Shown here: positions 22,408 through 35,829 of the stretch, in pieces
Layout of the letters: every line of letters begins with the position of its first letter
Numbering within the stretch: position 1 is the stretch's first letter
NCBI RefSeq assembly: GCF_026914185.1
Contig: NC_070572.1
Span: 1,860,001 to 1,924,000, forward strand
Reading direction: 5' to 3'
DNA length: 64,000 nt
Origin: Puccinia triticina
Taxonomy: Eukaryota > Basidiomycota > Pucciniomycetes > Pucciniales > Pucciniaceae
Program-made: the position numbers and the translations under genes
The notes under the pieces: model-generated
Seen by the model: only the letters and a program-made list of their open reading frames with translations
Database searches by the model: none
Told to the model about the DNA's origin: nothing

Positions 22408-24756
22408 ATGAAACAAACACAAAAGAGACCACGCCCAACCTTGAGTACACCCTCCTCCTCGCCTCCAAAATCCTCAGACGCTAACAGCCAATCAATACCT
22501 CCCAATGCCGCTGATACTGATATTGTCAAGCTTGGCAATGGCATAGACGCACCCCCTAGCAAACAGTCATCAGCCCCTTGGAACAGTCGGGATACCACTG
22601 ATGAGGAGGAACTTGGTAAGTTTTCTTTAAACTAATTCATCTCAACTGCTTACCTATCTGAAAAGTTTTCTGAAATTTTGAGCTCAGAAAATTGTGGCCA
22701 ACGCGGTCAGCGCAGGCTATTCCAGCTATGAAAAGCTAGAACTCTCAGTGCAACTTGACAAAAAAGGACGTCATATGATTGCATATCCCTGCAAGATGTT
22801 AGCCAAGATCATCATTCCTTCCTTTTTTCACTCACCATTTTTTTGTTTGCTGACATTGAATCTCAAATCAGGTGTAGCATGAAGATACACAGGCCAACTT
22901 ACAATTCTTCATGCAGTCACTTGTTGAAAAATGCTGCGGCATGTCCCAAAAAACAGCACAAATTGACCAGCCAACAAAATCTGGCCAGTCTTGGCATTAG
23001 TGGCACAGGCAATATTGACCCACAAGAGGTGAAAAACATTATCTTTATCTCTATGAATTGCGCTGGCTGTGGAATGTCAATTCAACTCCATATCTATTAT
23101 CCAGGTACAGCAACTATGCGCGGTTTGGTGTGCTGAGGCAGCGCAACCCTTTTCAGCCTTGCTAGACGAGTCACACAAGGATATTCTCCATCCCACAGCC
23201 GTTAAACACATGCCTTTGGCAAAGGTAGTTTCAGAATCCATTCATATGCTCTATACTGCGGTTCAAGACAATTACCAACATATTTTAAAGGTGGAGAATT
23301 TTCTCTTGACTTCATTTCCAATATTGTATGCTCTAACGCTGACTGAATATCAACAATCTTGAATGTTTTGAATCTTCAGAATCATGTAGGTGCCATGTAC
23401 CTTGGTGCCAATGCCTGGCAGTCCCCCAATGGACACAATATCTGCGGGATAGTTATTCACCAATTAGTTCAGAAGAATGGTGCAAAATTTAATCTGGAGG
23501 CAATGCCTCTGAAGTTTGTTTGGCTAGCAAAGAGTCACACGGGAAATTATCTTGCCAAAACAATGCGTGCAGTGATGGAAAAGTTTGATATTCAAAATCA
23601 AGTAGGCACAAATATCACAATGTTGATCTCGCTACAAACTTTACAAGCTGAGATCTTTTCTTGATCAGATTTGTGGCATTGTCACAGACAATGCCTCAAA
23701 CAACTTGTCAATTATTGCCACAATGAAGAAGTTTAAATGGCCTTGATTTAAAGGTTATTCACAGTGGATCAGGTGTTTTGCACACATCCTGAATTTGATT
23801 GTCCGCTCAATTTTGAAAAACTTCAACAAAAATGAAACAAACCACCAGCTGGCGTCCAATTTTGAATTGGAAGAAGGTTCAGAAGATGAAGATGCTGAGA
23901 TACAGATCCGTAGGCAAGTTGTACAAATAGTTAATATAAATAAACATTATCTAAAGTGACTTTTTGCCTCTTTTCAAACCCAGATACGTCCCAGAAATTT
24001 CCATCAGTAGCAAACAAGATCCTAGCAAAGAAGACCCTGCCAAAAGTGAAGATTTAGACCTATCCAACCAAGATGAAACATTGGAGTGGGAATTATCAAT
24101 CAATGACATCCAGGATTTGAGTGATGAGGATGACAAAAATGATGCTTACACTTCAGTCTCTTGCAAAAAAAGTTTGCAAAAGGTAGTTCTCAATTATCCT
24201 CCTAACTTGATGTGTAATCTCATTTTTTATCTTCCCAGTTCCGAGATATAGCTCGCAAGCTTTGTAAATCTCCCAATTTGAAGGCGGAGTTTGTTGAATT
24301 ATGTGTTGAGAAGAACTGCGATAAACCTCAAAACATCAAGAGAGATGTTCAAACAAGATGGAACTCCACCTTTGCCCAGATTGAAGGAATCATTCGATGC
24401 AAGAAAGCAATGTGAGTAACATTTCACAGTTTTTTTTTAATCTAACCAAAAAATGCTCATGATTTTTTTGTGGCAGTATGATTTAGCAAAAGGACCGAAA
24501 ATATGGGTTGGCTCGGAGACATCACATTGACGAAGGTCATATCCGGTTGGCACATGACTTGGTTTCAATACTCCGGACCTTTTACAAACAGACCCTTCAG
24601 ATATCTTTGACTGGATCGGCTCGACTAACTCACATCATCATCTTTATTGATGAGATCACAGAGCATCTTTCCAGTGTGATCAAAGTGCAAGCTCGTGGAA
24701 AAGATGGGAACAATCATGATGAGGGGCGTGTCCCCGCGGGTGGGACTCGGGGGTGA
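22408..24756 (+). pseudogene. Decayed hAT (Ac-like) transposase, C-terminus missing
   Basis: Plus-strand exons can be followed from ATG 22408. A donor at 22616 and acceptor near 22685 give a hydrophilic N-terminus. Next is a BED-type zinc finger split by an intron (YPCKM...CSMKIHRPTYNSSCSHLLKN), then AVWCAEAAQPFSAL, MYLGANAWQSPNGHNICGIV, a DNASNN motif (about 23686), RCFAHILNLIVRS (about 23770) and RDVQTRWNSTF (about 24350). These are the conserved blocks of hAT transposases. Several stops break the frame (for example after FKWP). The last recognisable sequence is at about 24715, and the C-terminal dimerisation region is absent. The lipase gene begins 200 bp on. Confidence 0.8.
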
Positions 24757-24957
24757 TGAATGATGTCATTGGACTGCAAATGAATGCAGCCTTGCCTCGA
24801 GCAGCGAGCTGTGCACCACTCCAACAATAACGACGGCTGGTGAGTTCCATCTCTTAGAGACTGCTCCTCAGGCTCTTGATCAATCAAGAACGGGAAGATT
24901 GTAAGACTGACTTTCATTTCGATTGCCGAACCAGATGATAGATATACGAGGAACATC

Positions 24958-27900
24958 ATGGACGATCACGATTGTCCAACCATGCCCGGGTATCTGCCAA
25001 TAGCCGAGGAACGAGACCAAGCCCCAGGGCAGCCCGGTTCCATGAGCAAATCCCTTGACCCGTCTTTCGTCTTCGCGGCCGCCCATGGATCCCTCGCGAT
25101 CGCATCCTTTGCCACCCGATTCGGCTTCAATGTAGCTCAAAGATCAGTCCAACTGGGTCTCGCGATCCCTCAGACGATTGTATCGAACGTGCTTCCCAGC
25201 CAACTCAAGCCGGTCTCGACGGTCATCCAAGCCAGCCTGAGTTTCGCCGAGTACTCCACTCTCACGGCCCTCCAACTGGCCGAAGGGATCTCAACAGGCG
25301 GCTTAGATTTGGCCGCCTATTCGATCACCGAGCTTGATTCCCTGATCAAATCGTATCAGCAACTACAGCCCTCCTTGCCTTCCCTCGATGCACTCAGACT
25401 TGTCGTCGCCCTTCTCCGTCAACAGTGGGAGAAAATCACGCCCCATTCGTCCGATCTGCCCCCTGGGAACAAAACCGAGCCCTTCCAGGTCTTTCAAGTT
25501 CTCCGAGCGCTCTCGACTTGGGCTCTAATCCAACAACTCACGCAGCATGTTGAAGATGGTCAATTATCTTCGTATTTAATTCCCGTCCGGTCCTCCCCAT
25601 CAAATCGCCAAGTCCCAGCTCAAATCCAACCTGGATTTGAAGAGGATAGTGATGAGGATCCAGAGATCGTCAAGCAAAAATTCAAGCGATATATCGACCT
25701 TTCTCTAAGTAGCTATGGTGGCTTGGGTCACATCCTCTTCAATTCGAAAAATCCGCCCTCGTCCGAAGACTCTCAATCCAGCAAAGGTGTGCCCTCCCTA
25801 CACGTAAGGTAGAAGGACTTCCTGAAGCGCATCTGATGAAAGGGCATTCCCACTGTTTTTTGATCCAAATTTGGCAAACGCAAGATACGACTACGTACGA
25901 AATATGGAACCTTTTGATGGGAAAACAGTACGTATTCCTGTTATACTCAGGCTTGATCCCGGACAGACTTCGCGCAAAGTTGACGAGTTCTTCCGCATTG
26001 CTCTGTGACAAATTTATTAACTTCGACTTGAATAATAAAACTAACAGTGATCATGATTTACTTAGAGAACATGGCGAACTGTTCGAAGATACATTTTTAC
26101 CAGGAGCAGCAAACGAAGGCGGCCAACAGATAGCAGAAACGTTCAAGGATCTGTTACCAGCGGTGTCCATCACGACAGACCCACTTGCTCAAGAAGGAAA
26201 AGAAAATGGAGCTGGAAATGGGAAGGAAGATGAGAAGAACAAGGAAATGACTGCTTTGATAGAACAGATCGGTTCGTTGGGTGCAGTACACGAAACAAAT
26301 GACGCGAAAGAATGGAGTCTGGTCACCAATCCGGACGACAAAGAGATGATGGAGCTGGAAATGGCCAGTCAAGACTTATTGCCCGAGCTCGAGAACAATC
26401 CATCTCCACAAGACTCTCTACCAGATAGCACGAAAGAAGAAACACCCTCCAAGCCGGTCACTTCCAATTGCCAACCCCCGCGATACTTCATCCTTATCGA
26501 TAAGATTCATCAGACCGTCATTGTTTGCTTGAGAGGTACTTTCTCCCTTAGCGATGTCGCTACCGACCTCACTTGCGATTATGAAAACTTCGATCCTGAG
26601 GCTTTTTGGGACTCGCCCTGCTGGGAAGAGGAAACTGGGGACGCTTGTGAGCTATCAACAGGTATGTATTTAGTTCTATGTACTAAAAGTTCCGACCGCG
26701 ATCAAACCGCTGCAGGAGTATGACAATATGAATAATGTGTTGTCATGTTGTTTTATTTGACTTTGGCAAAACAAAAAGCAGAAAAGAAGACATGTGGAAG
26801 CAAGAAAAAACAAACCTTTCGTGTGCACAAAGGATTCTTAGAAGTATCCAAGAGTTTAATCGGATATCCGATAACCCCATCACCGTCGATGGGCAAGACC
26901 CAGCAACCGACCAAATTTATGGCTTCCATTCGTAGTGCCTTGAAGCAGCAAAACACGGACAACGACGGTGTTCGAACGTTCAAAAAAATCGAATTTGTCG
27001 GACATTCTCTGGGCGCTGGTGTTGGCGTCATGTTGAGCTTAATGCTAGCTGAGTTGAGTCCACATGCTTCTTTTGGCCTACTATCATCTTTTCCTCATAG
27101 ATGCCTTCTCTGACCTTGACATTTTTTTTTTTGGCTGTGTATTTATGTTTATAGTCCTAGAACTGGACTCAGTACTAAACGAAGTGGCTTGCCTGAAGGT
27201 ACATCCATCAGGACCTATGCAATTTGCCCACCGTGAGTAAACCGCCGGATGTGAACTTATCTATCTATCTAGACGTATCTCTATTTATCGAAATACAGAT
27301 GTCAACCTAACTTTGATATTAACGCGTCCCCCATGTCCTAAAAATGTAGGTGTACGGCATCCAAAGGATTAACAGAGTTGAGCAGCAAGATGGTGAAGAC
27401 CTTAATCCACTCGAATGATTTGGTTCCCAGACTATCTTTGAATCATGTCTTGAACCTGAAAACGCTAATCATCTGGATCGACCACTTTGAGAACAATCCT
27501 GCCGAGCTCCCTCTGATGTCAACTCAAACAACCTCGGATGGGATCTGGAAAAATTTATTGCAAGTTTACACTAGGTTGAAGGTCTTCCAGTCCCAAAATG
27601 GCGACAATCATCAGTCTGATGCTTCGAAGAAAGTCTTGCTGGAAGATGAGGTTTGGGTGCGTCGATTCTGCTGGATCCTATCTCTTGCCTACCGTCCATC
27701 TCTTCCCATCACGGATCATTTTTGCAAACGAGGATTGTTAATATGTTGACCATAATTCTTCTTTCGTTCCCTCATCATGTTTAAACACCTGTTCAGTTGA
27801 TTGAAATGAGGAATCTGCTAGAATCAAAGATCCAAAAAGAGCATCATGTGGATGTTCTATTGCCAGCGGGGAAGATATACTGGATGGTCAAAGACGACCT

Positions 27901-28101
27901 ATTTATAGTTGAGCAATCATGTTTTCTTCCCTTTTGTCAAGAATACTACCCTTTTTTTGACACTAAATCTGTTCTTTGATATCTACATAGGTTCCTAAAA
28001 ATAAAGCCCAGGATATCTTCAACCGGATCAAGTTCGATATCAACATGGTCAAAGATCATTTGATCCATCAAGTCAAAACCAAATTCGCTGAACACCTTTA
28101 A
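24958..28101 (+). CDS. sn-1-specific diacylglycerol lipase (lipase class 3)
   Basis: Seven exons join in frame to 818 residues: 24958-25803, 25929-26661, 26782-27052, 27155-27232, 27350-27656, 27797-27907 and 27991-28101. The first intron acceptor is the least certain; two introns use a GTTGAG donor. The N-terminal 140 residues are hydrophobic (HGSLAIASFATRFGF, then QTIVSNVLP), as in fungal membrane-associated DAG lipases. An acidic insert follows. The catalytic domain starts at PPRYFILIDK with CLRGTFSLSDVATDLT, the lid-side motif. The nucleophile elbow is GHSLGAG (Ser about 602), the acid is Asp about 666 in NDLVPRLS, and the base is His about 805 in MVKDHLIHQ. The whole triad is present, so the enzyme should hydrolyse the sn-1 ester of diacylglycerol at a membrane, releasing a monoacylglycerol and a fatty acid. 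It stands alone between a dead hAT element and a small secreted protein gene, inside the loop of the inverted duplication. No disabling change was seen. Confidence 0.85.
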
Positions 28102-29477
28102 ATCGACTTAAAATCTTTCACAACTAACAATCTTTCATATTTACGAAAATTGGACATCCCAAGTTGTATACACGTGTTGTAACTTTTTGACCCAGCTTCC
28201 TACTCAGGACGTTTGATTAAAAGCTTCTTTCTCTTTTTTACTTCCGCAGAGTTGCTTTCTGCTTCTTCCTTCTGAAGTGTGTTGGTACACATTTTTTGCG
28301 AAAAAACATTAGCATCTCTCTTGGATCGCTTTTTCTTATTATCTATTGTCTTCATGGGCATCAAATCGTCTGAGACTTTTTTAGACCTACAACATACATA
28401 GACTGTCTTCTGGCTGCATCTTCTTTTCTCTACCTCCATATGATCGACTAGAGCATAGAAAACTTTCAGTCTAAAACTCACGAAAATGTTTGGTCATGAC
28501 TTTTGGGAGCGAGTGTTGCTGTCATTTGCGTTCTGTTGGACTAAGAAAGCGTAGCAGTCAGAGAGACGGAACAGTACAAGGTGCTTCGCAGAGAAAAAGG
28601 TCGAAAATAATGCCTTTCGGAAGACTGGAGTGTTGGATGTACAACCCAAATCAAATGTGATTCGATAATTAGCGACTGTGATGAGCACCACTCTAGTTTA
28701 GTGGTTCGAATGAATCAATTCGAGTGATAATTGCTGCATATCCCCGGCAATCCTAGTGTGCCGAGCTCCGAACCTAACGCCAATGGTCTCCCTATGGCGG
28801 AGCGTTGTCCAGTCCTGAGTGCATCGCCAAGCACCTGTCACCTCTCTGAGAAAAAGACCCTGGCTGAGCTGCCCTTGATCGGGCTCTGAATCGGGAGGCG
28901 CCATGTGTTGAGCTCGGCGACGGACTAACCGCACGCCATGGAAGAAGGAAACGCTGCACGCCCCGGTCAGCACACTGCGGTTGTGGCGCCTGAGTAGCCA
29001 CCCGGCAGATACGAGCGAGGCATTGTCTTCGATTGGACTACCGATATCAATTGCGCTATATACTGAGAAGTTTTACCCCCCCTCAAATCGCGACTTGGAG
29101 ATAACAACAGGATTCGTGCGCTTGGCTTCTGGGCATTTGTTCTCGGCCTTCCCTCTCTTGTTCACCACTACGCCTAGGTTCATGAAGATAGAGAATCTTG
29201 TTTGTTCTGAGAAGTCTTTCAATTCACTGTTTAAGAAGGAGCTTTCGTGAACTAACTGGCTGCGCATCCGACTCCATTAAATCCCTTTTCTTTCAACTGT
29301 TTATATCAGCAACTCATCCGAATACCGCTTGTTGGTCTTCTTATATTTATACCAAATCTATATATTCTCGTCTGTAAAGTCGCCGTTTTGCTTTCAGCCA
29401 ATTTTTCAGTAAATTTAGTAAATTATATTATCCGGAAAGATCAACTCTACCGACGCAAAATTCACATTACTGTCAAG
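28102..29477. other. Spacer; two short minus-strand frames of doubtful status
   Basis: On the minus strand 28494-28691 (65 residues) and 28200-28481 (93 residues, Lys/Arg-rich C-terminus with KKRSKRD and KKRKKLL) might be parts of one small spliced gene for a basic protein, but plausible introns would be only about 30 bp, so I do not call it. The GC-rich part 28730-28990 holds no supported gene. Confidence 0.3.
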
Positions 29478-29985
29478 ATGATTCCTTTCAAACTTGCACA
29501 ACTGGCGGCAATCGTCTTGTGTTCATGCGCAAGCATGACTCACGCAGCTCAAAGCCAAAGCCTCCCGAAACCTACCGGGTAAGTTCTTATCTGCTTCGGA
29601 TGACGACACAGCTCTTTTCGAACGGTTATTCTGCTGTTTCTTTTCGATTTTTCACAGAGCGCTTTCGAAGTCTCCACCGGAGTTAAGCAACGAGGCCATG
29701 AAGAACGCCGCAAAGAAGAATCCACCTCCTCCCAGTGGTCAACCACCCCAAACCTATCCAAAACCAACAATCATTTCACAGAAAAAACCGACAGATCCAA
29801 AAAATCAGAAGTCCAAGGACAAGTACAAAGGCCGGCCCGAAAACGATATCAAGCCCGCTGGAACCGAAGGGCTCATCAAGCGAGAAAGCCATCCCATTCG
29901 AACCCCGGTCTGGAAGCGAGAAGATCTCACCAGTCCTCATGTTATCGTAAACAGATCAGCGTCTCTCTTGAAAATACCTTCATAA
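29478..29985 (+). CDS. Small secreted basic protein, candidate effector
   Basis: Two exons, 29478-29578 and 29658-29985, with a 79-bp intron (GTAAGT...CACAG), give 142 residues. Residues 1-23 form a signal peptide (MIPFKLAQLAAIVLCSCASM ending THA). The mature part is rich in Pro and Lys (KNPPPPSGQPPQTYPKP, KDKYKGRP) and has no further Cys. Lys-Arg pairs at LIKRESHP and VWKRED could be Kex2 sites and would release a 13-residue piece between them. No domain was recognised. Secretion, small size and position in a repeat-rich region fit a candidate effector or surface peptide, but this is inference. The ATG is the first that gives a signal peptide. Confidence 0.6.
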
Positions 29986-30915
29986 TGAAGCGGGACGATC
30001 ATTTGGGATGATGGCGGGAGGATCGAGGTGTGGTCTTGGGTCAAGTCCTGGTAGCAGCGGGGGGAAACAACAAATTGGCCACGAACAAAACGATGCCAAG
30101 TTATAGCGGTAAAATGGCAAGAATGAGCCGGTCAATAATTGTTCTGTACGTGAAGGGATCGTGGTCGAAATTGAGTTTGACGGGGTAATGTCGGTTTCAT
30201 CAAGCGAGGCAACCCTTCGACCGGGCACATCCCATCGAAACGAAAGAAGTCAGGGATATCATCTGGTCATTTTCTGACAGTGGGCCAGGCGGTAGCAACT
30301 CTTTCCGGAGGGGGGATAAGACCCGGTGGGGGAATGACTGCGCTGAGTGGTGGCCTGTCACTTCTTGGCGGTGGAATGAATAGCTTCAAATCAATGTTAG
30401 GTGGATGTGGAGGTTTGTTAAGGCTTCCCTTTTTTTTAAAGATAACCAACTCTAAACTATTGAAAGTATTAAAAGCTTATATATATCGCTCAGAAAATCA
30501 TGTTGTAGGTTGACTATGAACAACTCGCAAATCAATTTTAAATAATTCGAAAACGTCCTCATCCGATCGAAATTTTCTTTTGCTGAGGTTGTTATAAGGG
30601 CCAAGTGAAAGCTGAAGGGGCACTGGTTTAGCAGGCAACAAACTATGTAGATTTAGCAGTGATTAGCTCGCTTCCCGCTAAGAAGGCAGGAATTGTAGCA
30701 GGGATTTGTGCTTTCACTTGAAGGAGGAAGTCTTTATTTTGTCAGCGCGCTTTTGCTTGGAACAGACAGATAAAACCATAGGGGCGACAAAAAATCATAG
30801 ACGAGAGTGGGGGAAGAAAAGTAGGAAAATAATTTAAGGCAAGATTTGTAGTGCGTAGTTGAACATTTATTTTCAAGAAGCACAAAAAAGCGAGGAAGCG
30901 CACGAACTAAAATGC
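29986..30915. other. Spacer up to arm B, no gene seen
   Basis: No supported gene. A short Gly-rich frame at 30280-30513 (GGGIRPGG, GGGMNSF) could be a remnant exon, but it has no start context or partners. Confidence 0.35.
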
Positions 30916-32472
30916 TATCTAGGTAGGCAAGTGAGATTATATATATTGTAGGTACACAGTGACTTAAAACTTAACCTCTGTCATTGCTACTAGGAAGGGT
31001 ACGGCAGCAGAGCCTCATTCCTATGATCCCATTGCCAATTCAACCAGTTGACGCAGGTAAAAGGTTTGCCTTTGCACGTATTTAGCTTGGATCACTGACC
31101 AGACAAATATGAGCAGATATTTCCTAATTTTAAATATTTCTTCTGTTAACCTGGCTTACCAAGGTGTGCTCAACATCCCTTGTTCTGGTGGAAAGATTGT
31201 TCTGCCCTTTGTATCTGATTTATATCTCTTTCTGCCGCAACACTCAAGCATTTGATTTTGAACTATCTTTACATCTAATTTCGGAAGAGATGGCTAGAGG
31301 CTAGAGAAAGAGTAACATGTAAAACTTGGATCGACTAGATAATTGCACCTCTTGTGGAATAGAGTGATAGGGGTAGTTGATAATTGGTGTTGGGAAATTT
31401 TGGTAATACAGACAACGTAAACTAATACTAATGAAAATCACACTTGAACTTCTGGTTACATAGCTTGGGAGAGAGTGAGTTGGGAACAAAGGACTGGCTT
31501 CTCTTGGTTCGGCTGAGCAACTCTTGCAGTGTACACTACATATCGAACTGAAGATCATAGATGCTGGCAACCCTGCTCACGGGCTTGGAGGATTTTAGTA
31601 TACCCGTATCACAGCGTACGCCGAGTTGCTGGTGCCTTCCAGACCACAAGGTAATCCAAACGGATAAGATACCGTCTGAAGGCTCACGACACATTTGAAC
31701 ATTTCTTGGCTGAAGAGCCTAAAGTGGTTGGGATTGATGATGAATCTGGGGACAGGAGGACAATTCATCTCCTCTGTGCTTGATTCGACTCCGATGGCTT
31801 CATCCTGTCCTGAAATATGATGCTACGTCCCCAAGGAGCAGGGCGTTAGAGTAGGACTAATACAGCTAAACACTGGCGTGACGATGTCGCCCCAGAGGAC
31901 AATAATTACTCGAACTAGCTTCAACTTTGATGGCTTAAGGAGAGGTTATGACCCATCATATGGCTCAGTGGTAGGTTTACACATAGAACGTCGACTCACA
32001 TAATATTAAAATCAACAAACAAACAGCACCGTGTTTTTTCCCTGAGTGTAGTTTGGCGTTCCATACCCAACGGTGCGTCAGGATTGGTCGGATTCCGTTG
32101 GGCTTCCGTTGGGCCAGTACTACCACCGTAATGCCCCAACGACACGAGCTTTGTTCTTTTTTCAAACTTGGGTAGACATAAAAAGGACCTCCATCCCGGC
32201 CAAACTTTTTCCCCATCAGCTCCACTCCACTCCACTTTCCAATTCAGATTCCTCCCTCCATTGCCTCATCCAGCAGACTACTACTCATCTTATTCCACAC
32301 CTTCATCACCCATATTCTCCTCATAGTCAGGATCATTCACATTCCGTCCAGTTTGAACCTTGGGACGACCACTCAACTCAAGCTCGATTAACTCGCACAG
32401 CTCAACCCCCAAGGGTTTAATCTACTCCCTTTTGTTGTCAATTGAGGTCTTCCTTCAACCGTTTTCTCAAGG

Positions 32473-32610
32473 ATGCTCTCCCTTCGTCGCACCTGGCCCT
32501 CACTCCAGCGCTGCGTCTTAGCATCCACAAACAGTGGGACCAAAGATCGAAGTGTCATTACCGGCCAACCCTACAGAGTGACCTGTAGCCTTCCGTTTTC
32601 AGGCGTCTGA
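32473..32610 (+). pseudogene. Short frame with mitochondrial-presequence-like start (arm B)
   Basis: Forty-five residues beginning MLSLRRTWPSLQRCVLAST, Arg-rich and lacking acidic residues at the start, like a mitochondrial targeting peptide, lying about 300 bp below a TATA-like CATAAAAAGG. The rest of any gene is not recognisable, and arm A has a 7-bp deletion here. Probably a first-exon remnant. Confidence 0.2.
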
Positions 32611-33639
32611 TTCAGAGAACGTTTTTGGTCCTCACTATTCCTTTGACCATGTCTTCAAGCATTGTGATCCCTCCGATCACCTCAGTTGTTGATCATTGAG
32701 ATTGCCTGATAGCTAACGTTGGGGTAGTTATCCCCTAGAGCTGGATTTCCTTACTCCAGTTGGTCTTATCCAACCAAGTATACATCAAACATCGCTCGAT
32801 TTGATAATTTGTTCTTGATCTTCGAAGTGGATCGGCTGACCACCTTATAAGGTGAGGCACTCACAGACAAACACCGCTAGTAATGTCTTGTGCTATATCT
32901 ACACCTTCGATCAATAGGATGGCATAGGTAAGCTAGTCTTTTTCTTCTTCGTCTGAAACGGAATATGGTAACTAACTTTTTCAAATCTTCTTTGAATCAG
33001 TGCTAGGCTTGACAAGACAGTCTTCTCACCAGGTGCGCGGTCGTATCCGCTGATCCACCCCCAAGAGCTGCACTCGCCTCCTATCGACATGAAATGATTA
33101 ATCCATTAGCAGAAGGGTAATGAGCAATTGCCCATGCGCAGTGATGGATCCCTTCAGGTTAGCCATTGATTTTTCGCGATTCATGATCACTCAAGCTGTC
33201 TCACATTAACATGGCCCTTCTTCATGTGCAGTGCAGACAGTCGAGAGAGGTTGACAGGTCAACTGGAATGATACATACCTCCCAGACCTCAACCTCGGAG
33301 GTAATGTCCTCGCTCTGCGGGAATCACGCCCACATCCATCTCATTTGAATTAGCAGCTCATATCTGCTTGCTATGAGCACTCTTTCTGGTTCCAATATCC
33401 GGCTATGGAAGAGACTTGAAGCGGTCATCGTGCCATGGCCAGTATATGCTGAATATTACAAAGCATGGCTCTGATTGACTACATTTATACACTTATAGAA
33501 GAACAGCTGATTCGCGTTTGGGAAGGAATGTCCTGATCTAACTGCCCTTATGCGCTGTTCGAGTTAGACCTATCAGTTCAATATCCGATTTTCTGGTCTC
33601 GGAACCTGATGAATATGCGATCAAGGGTGATGTTACGGA

Positions 33640-34644
33640 GTGACATGTTTACTCCGAATCGACCTCTTGGACCAGCCGAATGATGAAAAAATTGATCAGA
33701 TTAACAAGGATATCACCTTCAAGACCATCGAAAGTGTTTTGTATGCGGTTGGAATTTTGATGAAGCCCAACTTCCAGGGATTCGAGCGGGCCCGATGTTG
33801 CTGCGGTTACTGCGTCGGCGTGAAGATGCGGAAGGCTGATGCCGGCCCAATGATGATGTCCGGCCATCCCGTGATCGGCGATGGCCTCTGAGGGTTTTCT
33901 CCAAGATCAACTTCTTGGATCGCCAGCTTACCGCTGGTCGTGTTCCTGGCTTTGATGCCTTCAGAGCTCAACGGGGACAACTTCTATCCGCCTGTCAAAA
34001 GCAGCAATCGACTCGAAGAACCAACGTAAACGAACTGGACTGACTATGCTCGCATCCTCATCCGGGTTCCGGGGCGAACACTGTACGCTATACGCCTCTC
34101 TCTTTTCTCCCTCCCTGCCTCAAGGAAAAGTATATTCTTGTGCTTGATTCCATTGAGGCTGATAGTCTGATCGGATCTTTTATCTTGGGAATCCAGAACT
34201 AACGAAGAATCCAGAACGAACTGACGAATAATGAGATAGACCAGTCCCTCTCATCCCGCCCATGGAGGTCAGTCCCTTTTCACCATTGTTACTCTATTGA
34301 TGTCAGTTACTGCCTAACCATAGATCCTATTGGTCATAGATCAGGGACCTTGTGTACGATGGACCCCGGCATCGGGTCGATGTCACATTTCACCATCTCT
34401 AAACCTGACAACGTCTGAAGTCGCCACTATCATCGATCTTTCGAGCCAGCAATCATCACCAACCCAACGAAGCTCTGCTCCTCTCCTATATGTGCTACTT
34501 CAACGCACTGAGACCTTTTCCCGATCGGCTCGCGCAACACGGCATTCGACCTCTCGCGGTCCTCAACGGTGCTACTCGATCTTCGTGGACAAGTTCTTGA
34601 AAGATATTCTGACGGAGGTCAGCTTGCATAACGTTCTGTTTTAA
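33640..34644 (+). pseudogene. Decayed coding fragments of unknown gene (arm B)
   Basis: Counterpart of the arm A fragments at 5199-6190. The best frames are 33640-33891 (DQPNDEKIDQINKDITFKT, then IESVLYAVGILMKPNFQGFE) and 34330-34644 (IFVDKFLKDILTEVSLHN). Stops separate them. Unidentified. Confidence 0.3.
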
Positions 34645-35244
34645 TCAGACCGAGGATTTGAATGGCGATCAACGAGGGACCGACTCGCTCTCGGAAAATC
34701 TTTGCTCCGACTGGTTGATGAGCTTCTTCGACTGCTCTCTCCGACACCCTCATTCTTTTTGAATTCAACCTCAATCACCCTCAATCTTTCTAGTCATTCT
34801 CATCCCAGCCGTGAGACCTGATCTGATTGCCTTCGCATTCATTCGATTGCACTGAGTAGTCAGATTACTATTCCGTCCCCGTTGCTTCCGTAGCCTGCGT
34901 GATGTGTATTTCTCTTTTCTTTTGTACTTGGGCTGGTATGAAGTTTGTATTGATTATGCCTGTGTCGCCAAACTTAGCGGTGACATGTAAGATTTGTATG
35001 TGCAACACTCCTCACCACAAATGACATTCTGTCAACGACAACATATCAGATGAAGGGCCTTTGAGAGATGTGAAAAACCTACAGCTAAAATATCAGGCAG
35101 GCTATAAAGAGAGAAAAAGAGAATGTTCAGCAGCCTAACTCCCCTCGACCTAGATTTTGGTGGCTGCAAGGATTTTTGGGGTCCTAGGTAGACGTTTCAT
35201 GTGCTTATGGAAATATCAGGAATAAGCTCAAGTCACGACAGAGA

Positions 35245-35829
35245 ATGTCTATTAGCCGCAGAACTCCGGACACCCCAAGTCCGATATCCCTAACACTGAG
35301 TCAGCATCTCAACCCAAATCCGACTTCAACTTTCCCCCTCGGCTGGCCAGCACCATCGCTTGTAGAGAGTCTGGATTCAAAGAAGATTTGGATAATCTCA
35401 GAAGGGGACCCAGCACGAAACACTCTCGCGCGAGAGGAAGGATTGTCTGGCCTTTCTTCAGACCTGGGGATGACCGGCCCTGGAGAAACCGAGAAACAAA
35501 GAGGAAGCGTGGTGATGAGTCAAAACAACCGGTCGGGTAATATGCAGTACAGTAATGATACCGAAGAGCCATTGCTGGGCCAAGACCGTGCGAAGACGGG
35601 CGCATCATTGCTCGAAGATACGGGTGATTGCAACCACCTCCTGGATTCGGGCGCGGGAATGATGGCCGTGGTTGTGGACATACCCAACAGCATCCTAGGC
35701 GCCAGGATCATCGGGCTGTGGTACGCACTGATCAGGAACGCGGGTTTCGTAGGGACCAGGGTGCACTCCTGCATCCTCGAACAAGGCATTGCAATTTGTT
35801 ATTTCTCTCAAGCGGTACATTTATTTTGA
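35245..35829 (+). pseudogene. N-terminal fragment of AVT-type amino-acid transporter (arm B)
   Basis: A 194-residue open frame ending with the same single membrane segment as arm A (DIPNSILGARIIGLWYAL) and the same premature stop. A one-base insertion (CCCTGG) relative to arm A changes the frame of the N-terminal 95 residues, so the longer ORF here is not the ancestral reading. Same family argument and doubts as the arm A copy. Confidence 0.5.

Noticed and set aside
28200..28691. Small spliced basic protein gene on the minus strand
   Set aside because: Joining the frames would need introns of about 30 bp, too short for fungi, and no family match was seen.
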